From NCBI GenBank assembly GCA_963775235.1, contig CAVZHY010000002.1, positions 558,001 through 622,000 on the forward strand: DNA of 64,000 nucleotides, written 5' to 3'. A program made the position numbers and the translations under genes. Below the pieces are notes generated by a model. It made no database searches, was not told the origin of the DNA, and saw nothing but the letters and a program-made list of their open reading frames with translations. Position 1 is the first letter of the stretch, and every line of letters begins with the position of its first letter. Positions 1-8,158 of this stretch are shown piece after piece. The DNA comes from JBBDMC01 sp963775235 (GTDB lineage: Bacteria > Pseudomonadota > Alphaproteobacteria > Rhizobiales > Kaistiaceae).

Positions 1-524
1 GCGAACCGCCGTGCCGGCGCCTGATCCGGCGTCCCCCGACCCGCGATCATGTACGTCGCGACTGTCCACGGGGCACCGCAGAAACCGATGAGCGTCTTCG
101 ATTGATCAAGCGAACGTCTCACCTGCAGCACGGTCTCCACGACCGGCGCCGCGCCGAACCTCGACACCCGCCCGATCGAGACCATCGATTCCTGCCTCGT
201 CGATCGGTTCCAGCCGCGGCCCTTCGCCCTCCACGAACCAGACCTTGCGCCCAAGCGCAAAGGGAACCACCAGGATGTCCGAAAACAGGATCGCCGCGTC
301 GAGGTCAAAGCGCCTGACCGGCTGTAAGGTCACCTCTGCCGCCAGCTCCGGATTGAAACAGAGATCGAGAAACCCGCCGACCTTCGCCCGCACCGCGCGA
401 TATTCCGGCAGGTAGCGCCCCGCCTGCCGCATCAGCCAGATCGGCGGTGGCTGCACGACCGTACCATCGAGGACCTTGGCTACGCCACCGTGGTTTGGAG
501 GCGATCCTCGATCGTCTCTTTCAC
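1..524 (-). CDS. hemE: Uroporphyrinogen decarboxylase, partial and frameshifted
   Basis: HemE decarboxylates uroporphyrinogen III to coproporphyrinogen III in cytosolic haem synthesis. The reverse strand reads PPPIWLMRQAGRYLPEYR (the substrate-binding N-terminal signature), then FSDILVVPFALGRKVWF and EGEGPRLEPID. The frame then slips near 170-178, by a short G run, and resumes as VVETVLQVRRSLDQSKTLIG followed by FCGAPWTVATYMIAG up to the window edge. The 3' half lies outside the window. The conserved KVLDGTVV upstream of the PPPIW motif has no ATG. A GTG at 522-524 would give a normal-length leader only with another slip near 485-492. The gene diverges from ppsR across the candidate origin. 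Identity is secure; the exact start is not. Confidence 0.85.
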
Positions 525-692
525 TCGAAGAATTCTAATAGTGAATCTTGTTTTTGATTCATTTGGTAAGTGGATTATGCGTCAGTGCCTGCAATCAACA
601 GCCGACGATGGCGACCGGACATCCGCCCGGCAATGGGGATGAAACAAAGCCCCGCTCGCAGGGATAACGAGGAAGGCCGCTGAAAACCGGCG

Positions 693-707
693 TTAAGGAA
701 TTGTTAA
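693..707. promoter_or_regulatory. Perfect CtrA binding site, TTAA-N7-TTAA
   Basis: The sequence TTAA GGAATTG TTAA matches the full CtrA consensus with the required seven-base spacer. In Caulobacter, CtrA sites of this form inside the hemE-side origin repress replication initiation. It is the only full match I noticed in the window's intergenic DNA. Confidence 0.6.
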
Positions 708-753
708 CCAATATGACCGTGCCCGGATAGTGTTGGACAATCTGTTGAGAAGC

Positions 754-762
754 TGTGGATGC
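754..762 (-). promoter_or_regulatory. DnaA-box-like 9-mer
   Basis: TGTGGATGC on the plus strand matches seven of nine positions of TGTGGATAA, the complement of the DnaA box. It lies about 47 bp from the CtrA site. A second degenerate match, AGTGGATTA, is at 569-577. Individually weak; listed because of the location. Confidence 0.35.
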
Positions 763-926
763 CAACGGCCATCCGACAATTGGCCCCTTGTTACCATAGG
801 ACGCGGATTCCGCCACCGGATGCTTCGCTCTGTTGATCGTTTGCGCCCCTTCGTGGACAGTTCGCCCGCCCGGCCGCCCGGGGCCGGAGTTTTGCAGAAA
901 TTGCCAACAGGGCAGGGGATGAATGC

Positions 927-1769
927 GTGAATAACCGCGAGAGCTTCTTTCACCTGCATCTGATTTCCGATGCAACCGGCGAGACCCTCATCACGGTAGC
1001 GCGCGCCGCGGCCGCACAATACGCGCACACCCGCGCCATCGAGCATATGCACACCATGGTGCGGACCGCCAAGCAGATGGACCGCATCATCGCCGATCTG
1101 GAAGATCAACCGGGCATCGTGCTCTACACACTGGTCGACAGCACACTCAGCGACCGGCTCGAGACCGGCTGCAAGCGCATCGGCATCCCCTGCGTTTCGG
1201 TTTTGGAGCCGATCCTGCAACTCCTGCAGTCCTACCTCGGCACCGTCAGCGAGCGCCGCATCGGCGCCCAGCATGTTCTCGACGCCGACTATTTCCGCCG
1301 CATCGACGCGCTCAATTTCACCATGATGCACGACGACGGCCAGTTCGCCGGCGCTCTCGACGAGGCAGACATCGTTCTCGTCGGCATCAGCCGCACGTCG
1401 AAAACACCGACCTCGATCTACCTGGCCAACCGCGGCATCAAGACGGCCAATGTCCCGATCGTGCCCGACATTGCGCTGCCGCCAGAACTTGACGCGATCA
1501 CCCATCCGCTGGTGGTGGGTCTGGTCGCGTCGCCGGAACGCATCATTCAATTGCGCCAGAACCGCATCCTCAGCCTCAATGCCGCCCGCCCCAATCTCGC
1601 CTACGTCGACAAGAAGGCGGTGACCGACGAGATAGCCTTCACCCGCAAGCTGTGCGCCCGCCGCGGATGGCCGGTGATCGACGTCACCCGTCGCTCGATC
1701 GAGGAAACCGCAGCCGCCATCATGACGCTGCACCAGGCGGCGCGCGCCCGCGCCGACGCCTCGGCCTGA
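927..1769 (+). CDS. ppsR: PEP synthase / pyruvate phosphate dikinase regulatory protein (DUF299)
   Basis: This 280-residue protein belongs to the family of bifunctional ADP-dependent kinases / Pi-dependent pyrophosphorylases that switch PEP synthase or PPDK off and on by threonine phosphorylation. The fold starts with FHLHLISDATGET, and a P-loop-like GISRTSKTP lies near residues 152-160; both are diagnostic. The start is GTG: an ATG at 918 in another frame stops after three codons. It is the first gene of a rightward cluster, one base before maf. Whether the target is PEP synthase or PPDK cannot be told from the sequence. Confidence 0.92.
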   Translation: MNNRESFFHLHLISDATGETLITVARAAAAQYAHTRAIEHMHTMVRTAKQMDRIIADLEDQPGIVLYTLVDSTLSDRLETGCKRIGIPCVSVLEPILQLLQSYLGTVSERRIGAQHVLDADYFRRIDALNFTMMHDDGQFAGALDEADIVLVGISRTSKTPTSIYLANRGIKTANVPIVPDIALPPELDAITHPLVVGLVASPERIIQLRQNRILSLNAARPNLAYVDKKAVTDEIAFTRKLCARRGWPVIDVTRRSIEETAAAIMTLHQAARARADASA

Positions 1770-1770
1770 G

Positions 1771-2370
1771 ATGCAAATGGTGCCGATCGTCCTCGCCTCG
1801 GCAAGCCGGTCGCGTATTGGGCTCCTGACCGCGGCGGCGGTGCCTTTCGCGGCGCGGCCGGCGGCCGTCGACGAACGCGCACTGGAGGCACCACTCGCCG
1901 CGGCTGGGGCGGGAGCGTCCGCCGTGGCCGCCGCGCTGGCCGAGGCCAAGGCGCGTGCCGTATCCCGCGAGGAGCCCGGCGCAATCGTCGTTGGCGCCGA
2001 CCAGGTACTGGAATTCGACGGTCAGCTTTGGGCGAAGCCCGCCGATCTCGCCGAGGCGCGCCGGCAACTCGCCCGCCTTTCCGGTCGCACCCATGCGCTT
2101 CACACCGCCGCAGCCGCCGTGCGCGACGGCGACGTCACCTGGCGCGACAGCGCGACCGCGGAACTGACCATGCGGCCGCTCACCGCCACCGCGATCGACG
2201 CCTACCTCGCCCGGGTTGGGGACAAGGCGCTCGCGAGCGTCGGCGCGTACCAGATCGAGGGGCCGGGCATCCAGCTTTTCGACGCGATCGACGGCGACTA
2301 TTTCGCCATCCTCGGCCTGCCGCTGTTGCCGCTGATCCGCTACTTGCGGAGCGCGGGGGCACTCGAGTGA
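1771..2370 (+). CDS. maf: Maf-like nucleotide pyrophosphatase
   Basis: A 199-residue Maf/YceF-type protein that hydrolyses (modified) nucleoside triphosphates to monophosphates and is linked to septum control and pool cleaning. It shows the N-terminal LASASRSR phosphate-binding motif, the central GADQVLEFDG catalytic region and the C-terminal YQIEGPGIQLFDAIDGDYF block. The start ATG follows the ppsR stop by one base, and the stop TGA overlaps the coaE start (TGATG), so the three genes look translationally coupled. In many relatives aroE lies between maf and coaE; it is absent here. Confidence 0.92.
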   Translation: MQMVPIVLASASRSRIGLLTAAAVPFAARPAAVDERALEAPLAAAGAGASAVAAALAEAKARAVSREEPGAIVVGADQVLEFDGQLWAKPADLAEARRQLARLSGRTHALHTAAAAVRDGDVTWRDSATAELTMRPLTATAIDAYLARVGDKALASVGAYQIEGPGIQLFDAIDGDYFAILGLPLLPLIRYLRSAGALE

Positions 2371-2966
2371 TGCTGGTCCTCGGTCTCACCGGCTCGCTCG
2401 CCATGGGCAAATCGACCGTCGCGGCGATGTTCGCCGAAGCGGGCGCCGCCGTATTCGACGCCGACCGCGCTGTCCACCGTCTCTATCGCGGCGCCGCGGT
2501 CGCCGCGGTGGAGGCGGCGTTTCCCGGCACGACCAGGAACGGTGCCGTCGATCGCGCCATGCTTGCCGCGCGCCTCGGTGGCGACAAGGCGGCGCTGGCT
2601 CGCCTCGAGGCGATCGTCCACCCGCTGGTGCGCGAGGCGGAAAACTTCTTCCGCGCCGAGGCGGCCGCTGCCGGCAGGCGGGTGCTGGTACTCGACGTTC
2701 CCCTGCTCCTGGAAACCGGCGGCGAGATGCGCGTCGACGCGGTCGTGGTCGTCAGCACAACGCCGGCGATCCAGCGCCAGCGTATCCTCAATCGCGAGGG
2801 CGCCAGCGACGAGCACCTCGCCACCTTGCTCGCCCGCCAGATGCCCGACACCGACAAGCGCGCGCGGGCGCATTTCATCATCGACACTGGCGGCGATCTC
2901 GCCGTCACCCGGGCGCAGGTGCAGGGCGTGATGCGCGCCGTCGCCGCCACCAGCGGCGCCAGCTGA
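2370..2966 (+). CDS. coaE: Dephospho-CoA kinase
   Basis: A 198-residue kinase for the last step of CoA synthesis, phosphorylating the 3'-hydroxyl of dephospho-CoA. The Walker A motif GLTGSLAMGKST lies at residues 5-16, and the dephospho-CoA-contacting VFDADRAVHRLY follows near 30. VLDVPLLLE near 108 and the C-terminal lid/base region with RARAHFIIDT are typical. The start ATG overlaps the maf stop. The following gene is convergent, so this is the end of the ppsR operon. Confidence 0.93.
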   Translation: MLVLGLTGSLAMGKSTVAAMFAEAGAAVFDADRAVHRLYRGAAVAAVEAAFPGTTRNGAVDRAMLAARLGGDKAALARLEAIVHPLVREAENFFRAEAAAAGRRVLVLDVPLLLETGGEMRVDAVVVVSTTPAIQRQRILNREGASDEHLATLLARQMPDTDKRARAHFIIDTGGDLAVTRAQVQGVMRAVAATSGAS

Positions 2967-2978
2967 GACGGGCTGCGA

Positions 2979-3215
2979 TCAACCCTCGTATTTCTCCACG
3001 GTGCTGCTCGCCCGCGTCTCGGCCTCGTCCGGGTTTTCCCCGAACTCGCGCTTGGCCCGGCGCTGGCGCAAGAGGTCCCAGCACTGGTCGAGCTCGATAT
3101 TGAGCTTGCGCAGCCGTTCGCGCTCCACCTCGGTGAGGTCGCCCTTTTCGTAGAGGCGGTGCTCCTCGGCGGTAAGGCCTTCGATGTGATTGAGCACCGA
3201 CTGGTCGGTGGTCAT
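2979..3215 (-). CDS. DUF2630 family small protein
   Basis: A 78-residue, strongly charged helical protein with HIEGLTAEEHRLYEKGDLT near the N-terminus and RKLNIELDQCWDLLRQRRAK in the middle, the pattern of DUF2630. Function is unknown in the family. The ATG at 3215 is preferred over one five codons upstream because GGGAG lies about nine bases before it. The gene is convergent with coaE and divergent from dnaQ, so it interrupts the usual coaE-dnaQ run. Confidence 0.7.
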   Translation of the reverse strand: MTTDQSVLNHIEGLTAEEHRLYEKGDLTEVERERLRKLNIELDQCWDLLRQRRAKREFGENPDEAETRASSTVEKYEG

Positions 3216-3302
3216 GATTGACGCTCCCACTTGTTGCCACGACCGCGCCGGCGCGCGGGGGACTTGCCTCCCGGCGCGATCTCCTTACCATCGCGCGAAT
3301 CA

Positions 3303-4004
3303 ATGCGCGAGATCGTCTTCGACACCGAAACTACCGGCCTCGACCCGACGGGGGGCGACCGCGTCGTCGAGATCGGCTGCGTCGAGCTCGTCAATCACAT
3401 CCCATCCGGCCGTTCCTTCCATCGCTACCTCAACCCGGAGCGGCCGATGCCGGCGGAGGCTGCGCGCATCCACGGCCTCGACGACGCTTTCCTGCGCGAC
3501 AAGCCGGTGTTTGCGGCCGTCGCCGAAGAGCTGGTGGAATTCCTCGGCGACGCCACCCTGATCGCCCACAACGCCGAGTTCGATCTCAACTTCCTCAACG
3601 CCGAACTGGGCCGCAGCGGGCACGGTACGATCGCCGCCGACCGTCTGGTCGACACGCTGATGCTGGCGCGGCGCAAGCACCCGGCTGGTCCGAATTCGCT
3701 CGACGCGTTGTGCTCCCGGTATTTCGTCGACGCCTCTCGCCGCAGCCTGCACGGCGCCCTGCTTGACGCCGAGTTGCTGTCCGAGGTCTACGTCGAACTG
3801 ATCGGCGGCCGCCAGGCGGCGCTGGTGCTTGTCGAGGAGCCCGCCGCCCCGATCATCGCGGTGGCGGCTTCCGGTGTGTCGATAGGCGAACGCCCGGTGC
3901 CGCGCATTTTCACCCTGGGCGCCGAGGTGATAGCAGCGCACCGGCAGGCCATCGCCTCGCTCGGCACCGGGGCGATCTGGCTGAAATACCTGCCCGCCAC
4001 CTGA
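3303..4004 (+). CDS. dnaQ: DNA polymerase III epsilon subunit, 3'-5' exonuclease
   Basis: A 233-residue proofreading exonuclease of the replicative polymerase. The DEDDh motifs are visible: ExoI FDTETTG (residues 5-11), ExoII LIAHNAEFDLNFLN (around 94) and ExoIII HGALLDAELLSEVY (around 151), with the acidic residues and final histidine in place. The ATG at 3303 puts ExoI at the usual distance from the N-terminus; upstream in-frame sequence is arginine- and proline-rich and not typical. Ordinary length for the family. Confidence 0.92.
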   Translation: MREIVFDTETTGLDPTGGDRVVEIGCVELVNHIPSGRSFHRYLNPERPMPAEAARIHGLDDAFLRDKPVFAAVAEELVEFLGDATLIAHNAEFDLNFLNAELGRSGHGTIAADRLVDTLMLARRKHPAGPNSLDALCSRYFVDASRRSLHGALLDAELLSEVYVELIGGRQAALVLVEEPAAPIIAVAASGVSIGERPVPRIFTLGAEVIAAHRQAIASLGTGAIWLKYLPAT

Positions 4005-4053
4005 CGCTTCGCCTCCACCGGCCTATGTTCAGCCGGTTGTCCGCCGGCGTGGA

Positions 4054-5064
4054 GTGCCTGCCTTGGTTCCGTTTTCCATTCTCGACCTCGCGCCGATCGT
4101 TGCCGGCGGCTCTCCCGCCGAATTGCTCCGCAACACGCTCGATCTTGCCCGCCACGCCGAAGGCTGGGGCTACCGCCGCTACTGGCTGGCGGAGCATCAC
4201 AACATGCCGGGGATCGCGAGTGCGGCCACCGCCGTGGTCATCGCCCACGTCGCCGGCGGCACCGCGACCATCCGCGTCGGCTCCGGCGGCATCATGCTGC
4301 CCAACCATTCGCCGCTGGTGATCGCCGAGCAGTTCGGCACGCTGGCGAGCCTCTATCCCGGCCGCATCGACCTCGGCCTCGGCCGCGCGCCGGGCACCGA
4401 CCAACTGACTGCGCACGCGCTCCGCCGGGACGTGAACAGCGCCGCCGCTCATTTTCCCGACGACGTGCTGGAACTGCAGGCGCTGCTCGGGCCGCCGCAA
4501 CCGGGCCAGCGCATCAACGCCATCCCCGGCAGCAACACCAATGTGCCGCTGTGGATCCTCGGATCGAGCCTCTACGGCGCCGAGCTCGCCGCGATGCTGG
4601 GGCTGCCCTATTCGTTCGCCTCGCATTTCGCGCCCGACGCGCTGATGCCGGCGCTGGCGCTCTACCGCGAGCGGTTCACGCCCTCGTCACAGGCGCCGGC
4701 CCCGCACGCGATGCCGGCGCTGCAGGTGGTGGCGGCCGATACAGACGCCGCGGCGCGACGGCTGTTCACTTCCACCCAGCAGAGCTTCGCGAACATGCAG
4801 CGCAATCGACGCGGACCGCTTCCGGCTCCGATCGACGACATCGAGGCGTACTGGTCGCCGGCCGAGAAGGAACGCGCCGACCACATGCTCGCCTATGCGG
4901 TGGTGGGCGGGCCCGAAACGGTGCGCGAAGGCGTGCGCAGGTTCATCGCCCTCACCGCCGCCGACGAGGTGATGATCGCCGGCTCGATGTACGACCATGG
5001 CGCGCGCCTCGCCTCCTTCGAGATCGTCGCGGACGCGATGAAGGCGCTCGCGACTACTTCCTGA
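4054..5064 (+). CDS. LLM-class flavin-dependent oxidoreductase (luciferase-like)
   Basis: A 336-residue luciferase-like monooxygenase of the YhbW/MsnO8 type, using reduced FMN to oxidise an unknown substrate. Typical blocks are SILDLAPI at the N-terminus, YRRYWLAEHHNMPGIASAA, VGSGGIMLPNHSPLVIAEQF and the GRIDLGLGRAPGTD loop. The start is a GTG with a weak upstream site, so the true start could differ slightly. The last 11 bases overlap the 3' end of the convergent VTT-domain gene. Substrate cannot be predicted. Confidence 0.85.
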   Translation: MPALVPFSILDLAPIVAGGSPAELLRNTLDLARHAEGWGYRRYWLAEHHNMPGIASAATAVVIAHVAGGTATIRVGSGGIMLPNHSPLVIAEQFGTLASLYPGRIDLGLGRAPGTDQLTAHALRRDVNSAAAHFPDDVLELQALLGPPQPGQRINAIPGSNTNVPLWILGSSLYGAELAAMLGLPYSFASHFAPDALMPALALYRERFTPSSQAPAPHAMPALQVVAADTDAAARRLFTSTQQSFANMQRNRRGPLPAPIDDIEAYWSPAEKERADHMLAYAVVGGPETVREGVRRFIALTAADEVMIAGSMYDHGARLASFEIVADAMKALATTS

Positions 5065-5644
5065 AAAAACTGTCCCGCACCGATTTGCCGAACAGGTAGT
5101 AGGCCGCGGCCACCACCGCGACGGCGGCGGCGGTAAATTCGAGTACCTGAAGGACGTTGGAGATGTGCGCGCCGAGCGAAGCCCCGTAGTAGTAGCCGAG
5201 CGCGAGCAACGTGCCGTACTGCAGGATGGTGACCCAAACTCCGTAAGCCATGAAGGTCACGTAATTCATTCGCATGACGCCGAAGGCCACGATGATGGTC
5301 GCAGCGACGCCATAGGACAGCTTGCCGATGAAGATCGTCTGGATGGGGTGTCTGAGCAGCCGGTCGCGAATGCTTTCCAGGCTGGCCTCGTCGATCTTCA
5401 GCCAGGCCAGCACTTTTTGCACGGCGCGACTTCGCCGGCCGAAATACCCCGCGGCGTAGTAGGCGGTGTCGATCAGCACGTCCCTCACGAAGAACAGGAC
5501 GGCGAGCTCGTCCATCTTGAAGTAGCCGAGCGACGCCAGCGTGCCGGCTGCAAAAGCGACCACCGGTCCTTCGAGAAAGGTGAGGGGGATGAGTATCCAG
5601 TAACGGTACTCAATCAGCAGCCCGCTGACGAACTCGAGCGTCAT
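5054..5644 (-). CDS. VTT-domain (DedA-like) membrane protein
   Basis: A 196-residue integral membrane protein. Hydrophobic segments occur near the N-terminus, around FLEGPVVAFAAGTLASLGYF, across IIVAFGVMRMNYVTFMAYGV and at the C-terminus (AAAVAVVAAAYYLF). The pattern with the EGP motif and a re-entrant glycine-rich segment suits the SNARE-associated/VTT family, whose members act in lipid scrambling or envelope homeostasis. The ATG at 5644 is preferred over an in-frame TTG four codons upstream. Substrate or role is not evident from the neighbours. Confidence 0.75.
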   Translation of the reverse strand: MTLEFVSGLLIEYRYWILIPLTFLEGPVVAFAAGTLASLGYFKMDELAVLFFVRDVLIDTAYYAAGYFGRRSRAVQKVLAWLKIDEASLESIRDRLLRHPIQTIFIGKLSYGVAATIIVAFGVMRMNYVTFMAYGVWVTILQYGTLLALGYYYGASLGAHISNVLQVLEFTAAAVAVVAAAYYLFGKSVRDSFFRK

Positions 5645-5689
5645 CGCTTCAGGCAAGCCTGTACGGGAAGCGGTCTCCGGCCGCCAAGC

Positions 5690-6004
5690 TCAGCCACCAC
5701 TCATGGCGGTGAAGATGAAGACCTCGGCGCCGGGCGCCACCCTGTCGGCGAGGACCGTGCGGCGGCCGTCGACGAAGACGTTGATGTGGCGGCGGACCGC
5801 CGGTGTGGAATCGCAGATGCTGTCACGCATGCCGGGCCAGCGGGCGTCGAGCGCGTCGATGAGGTCGGCGACGGTGGATGCGGAGAGGCGCACCTCGCGC
5901 CGCGCTTCGGGGAAGAGGCGCACGAGCACGGCCGGGATGTGCACGAGCACCGTATCGGTTGCGGACGCGTCGGGGCGGGAAAGGGTGGACTGGTCTTTTG
6001 CCAT
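5690..6004 (-). CDS. MoaD/ThiS-family ubiquitin-like protein
   Basis: A 104-residue beta-grasp protein ending in FIFTAMSGG. The C-terminal Gly-Gly is the feature used by MoaD/ThiS sulfur carriers for adenylation and thiocarboxylation. The sequence VFVDGRRTVLADRVAPGAEV is the usual final strand region. It lies 22 bp downstream of a beta-propeller gene on the same strand and is probably co-transcribed with it. No moaE or thi genes are nearby, so whether it serves molybdopterin, thiamine or another sulfur relay is open. Confidence 0.8.
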   Translation of the reverse strand: MAKDQSTLSRPDASATDTVLVHIPAVLVRLFPEARREVRLSASTVADLIDALDARWPGMRDSICDSTPAVRRHINVFVDGRRTVLADRVAPGAEVFIFTAMSGG

Positions 6005-6026
6005 CGCCCTGCTCGTACCTCGGCCG

Positions 6027-7109
6027 CTACCTGCCGACGACCATCGTCTCGACCGAGTGGATGAGTGGCAGGTGGTCTGCGATCGCTGTCCAGTGATCGC
6101 CCTCGTCGGTGCTGGCGTAGAGGGTTCCGTCGCTGCTGCCGAAATAGATGCCAGCCGGTTTGAGGCGGTCCGCCGCCATTGCCTGCCTGAGAACGCCGAA
6201 AAAGGCGTTCTCCTGGGGCAGGCCCGCGCGGAGCGCCTGCCAACTGGCTCCGGCATCACGCGTGCGCCAGACCGCCGCCTTGCCGTCGGGCACAAACCGG
6301 CCGGCGGTGTCTCCGTTGAGCGGCACCAGATAGAGCGTCGCCGGATCGCGCGGATGCACCGCCGACGGGAAGCCGAAGGTCGACGGCAGACCGTTCTCGA
6401 TGCTCTGCCAGGTCTTGCCTCCGTCGTCGCTGCGATACATGCCGCAATGGTTCTGCTGGTAGAGTTGCTCGGGCATGTCCGGCGCGATCGCGATCGAGTG
6501 CACGCACTGGCCGAATTCCGGATAGCGCTGGTCGTCGGGCATGTAGTCGTTGCGGGTGCCGCGGTTGCGCGGCTCCCAGGTCTTGCCGCCGTCGCCCGTA
6601 TGGAAGACACCGACCGAGGAGATGCCGACCCACATCTGCCGCTCGTCATCCGGATGGGGAACGATCGCATGCAGGATCAGGCCAGCGCCGCCAGGCCGCC
6701 ACTCCGGACGCGTCGGGTGGTTGGTGAGGCCTTCAACGTGACGCCAGGTCTCGCCACCGTCCACACTTTCGAACAGGCCCGCCGGCTGGACGCCGGCGTA
6801 GAGGCGGCCATCGCGCGTGGCGAGGCTCCAGACCGACGAAATGGGCTCCTGTCCGGCCGCATAGGCGAGGCCGGCACTGGAATGGGTCCAGGTCTCGCCG
6901 AGATCGGTGGACTTCCAGACGGCCGGACCGAACCACGCGTTGCCGCCGCCGGCGTAGATCGCACCGGTTTCGGCATCGCCGACAACGTGGTTGATCGGCC
7001 ATGTCTCGCAGAACGGTCCCCGCTCTTGCCAGGTCCCGCGGCCGGGATCGCCTTCGAGGATGAAGGCGCCCTTCTTGGTGCCGACCAACAGGACGACGTG
7101 TTCGCTCAA
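6027..7109 (-). CDS. BNR/sialidase-like beta-propeller protein
   Basis: A 360-residue predicted cytosolic protein made of repeated Asp-box motifs: STDLGETWTH, SVDGGETWRH, TGDGGKTWEP, SDDGGKTWQS, TRDAGASWQA and STDEGDHWTA, each about 40-60 residues apart. This is the sialidase/VPS10-like propeller architecture. A true sialidase active site was not recognised. I chose the TTG at 7109 because AAGGAGG lies five bases upstream. It is followed closely by a MoaD/ThiS-family gene; a functional link between the two is plausible but unproven. Confidence 0.75.
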   Translation of the reverse strand: MSEHVVLLVGTKKGAFILEGDPGRGTWQERGPFCETWPINHVVGDAETGAIYAGGGNAWFGPAVWKSTDLGETWTHSSAGLAYAAGQEPISSVWSLATRDGRLYAGVQPAGLFESVDGGETWRHVEGLTNHPTRPEWRPGGAGLILHAIVPHPDDERQMWVGISSVGVFHTGDGGKTWEPRNRGTRNDYMPDDQRYPEFGQCVHSIAIAPDMPEQLYQQNHCGMYRSDDGGKTWQSIENGLPSTFGFPSAVHPRDPATLYLVPLNGDTAGRFVPDGKAAVWRTRDAGASWQALRAGLPQENAFFGVLRQAMAADRLKPAGIYFGSSDGTLYASTDEGDHWTAIADHLPLIHSVETMVVGR

Positions 7110-7207
7110 CGTTGCCTCCTTGGGTTGGCGCGTTTTTATCACGCGCGCCAGGAGGCGTCAGTCAGCAAAATTTCACGAGGAGGTGTTCGAAGCGGCGAGC
7201 TGTGGAT

Positions 7208-8071
7208 TCAAAGACCCGCCACGCCCGGGGCCGATGCGGGTCCGGATTGACCCACATTCAGACCATAGCCACGATGACGTGTGCCTGAAATCTTGGCGGC
7301 AACCTCGCCGCTGCCGTGTCTTTCCGCGATCACGGATGCGGCGTAGTCAGTTGCGGCCTCCAATTTTCCCGCGTCTCTGGCCTCGATTTCGCTGCGAAGG
7401 ACTGTCCCCTGACAATAGGCAACGGCTGGAAGGCGCGGTGAGGATGCGCGGCTTTGTTCGGCCCTTGTCTCGATCGCCACAGCGGAGAAACCTGCCGCCT
7501 CCAGCTCGTCACGGATCACTGCCGTATCGTAGTAGCCGTGCGGGGTGCGAGCCAGAAATTGCGGCGGATCGTTCGGAAAAATCGTCGCCAGAGCATTGGT
7601 GACATCGTCCGCAAACACGTTCTCCTCGATGCGATCCCAGACGTTGAACAAGAAACGCCCTCCGGGCCTCAGGACTCGCTTTGCTTCGCGGTAACCGGAT
7701 ATGCGATCGGGAAAGAACATCACACCGAACTGGCAACAAACGAGATCGAAGGCCGCATTTTCAAACGGCAGCGCCAAGGCATCCGCCTGCCGCCATTGGA
7801 TGCGACTGTCGGTACCTTGTCGCGACGCGGCGTAGTCGAGCATCGGCTGGTTGAGGTCGGTGACGACGTAGCTTGCGCCCGCGGGCAGTCCTGGCGCCAG
7901 GGCGCGGGTGACGACCCCGCTCCCCGCGGCGGTCTCCAGAACGGCGCCCGGCGAAAAGGATGCTGCGCGTCGTGCAAGATCCGCGGCGTACGGCTCGAAA
8001 ATCAGCGGCACCATATAGCGGTCGTAGTTTTCCGGAATCGAGCCGGCGAACACCTTGTCAGTTTCCAGCAT
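7208..8071 (-). CDS. Class I SAM-dependent methyltransferase, 3' end frameshifted
   Basis: A UbiE/Methyltransf_11-type enzyme. Motif I is VLETAAGSGVVTRAL near residue 45, followed by VVTDLNQPMLDYA and DLVCCQFGVMFFPD; VLRPGGRFLFNVWD is the post-motif strand. The last residues look wrong: removing one base from the AAA run at 7288-7290 gives a C-terminus QAHVIVAMV and a stop at 7258-7260, typical of close relatives, instead of a proline/glycine-rich tail. The intact protein would be 270 residues. Substrate unknown. Confidence 0.78.
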   Translation of the reverse strand: MLETDKVFAGSIPENYDRYMVPLIFEPYAADLARRAASFSPGAVLETAAGSGVVTRALAPGLPAGASYVVTDLNQPMLDYAASRQGTDSRIQWRQADALALPFENAAFDLVCCQFGVMFFPDRISGYREAKRVLRPGGRFLFNVWDRIEENVFADDVTNALATIFPNDPPQFLARTPHGYYDTAVIRDELEAAGFSAVAIETRAEQSRASSPRLPAVAYCQGTVLRSEIEARDAGKLEAATDYAASVIAERHGSGEVAAKISGTRHRGYGLNVGQSGPASAPGVAGL

Positions 8072-8158
8072 GGCTGATCACCCGTCACCCATTTGAGGAC
8101 CCGGCTGACGAGTTTAGCAAATGATGGGCTCGTTAGCCTGCACTTGCGAGCGCACGGG

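Larger units (their letters stand above)
525..926. other. hemE-ppsR intergenic region, candidate chromosomal origin (oriC)
   Basis: This 0.4-kb gap has no convincing gene. The gap between hemE and the DUF299 gene (ppsR) is the established Caulobacter origin and the proposed origin in Rickettsia. Directly visible here are an AT-rich stretch (about 531-578) in an otherwise GC-rich window, a perfect TTAA-N7-TTAA CtrA site (693-707), DnaA-box-like 9-mers with about 7 of 9 matches to TTATCCACA at 569-577 and 754-762, and GANTC sites at 543-547, 556-560 and 806-810. No strong IHF site was found. Origin function is inferred from position plus motifs; promoters for both flanking genes must also lie here. 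Confidence 0.6.

Noticed and set aside
525..926. Open frames crossing the hemE-ppsR gap on either strand
   Set aside because: They have no plausible ribosome site, no family resemblance, and overlap the AT-rich and regulatory motifs.
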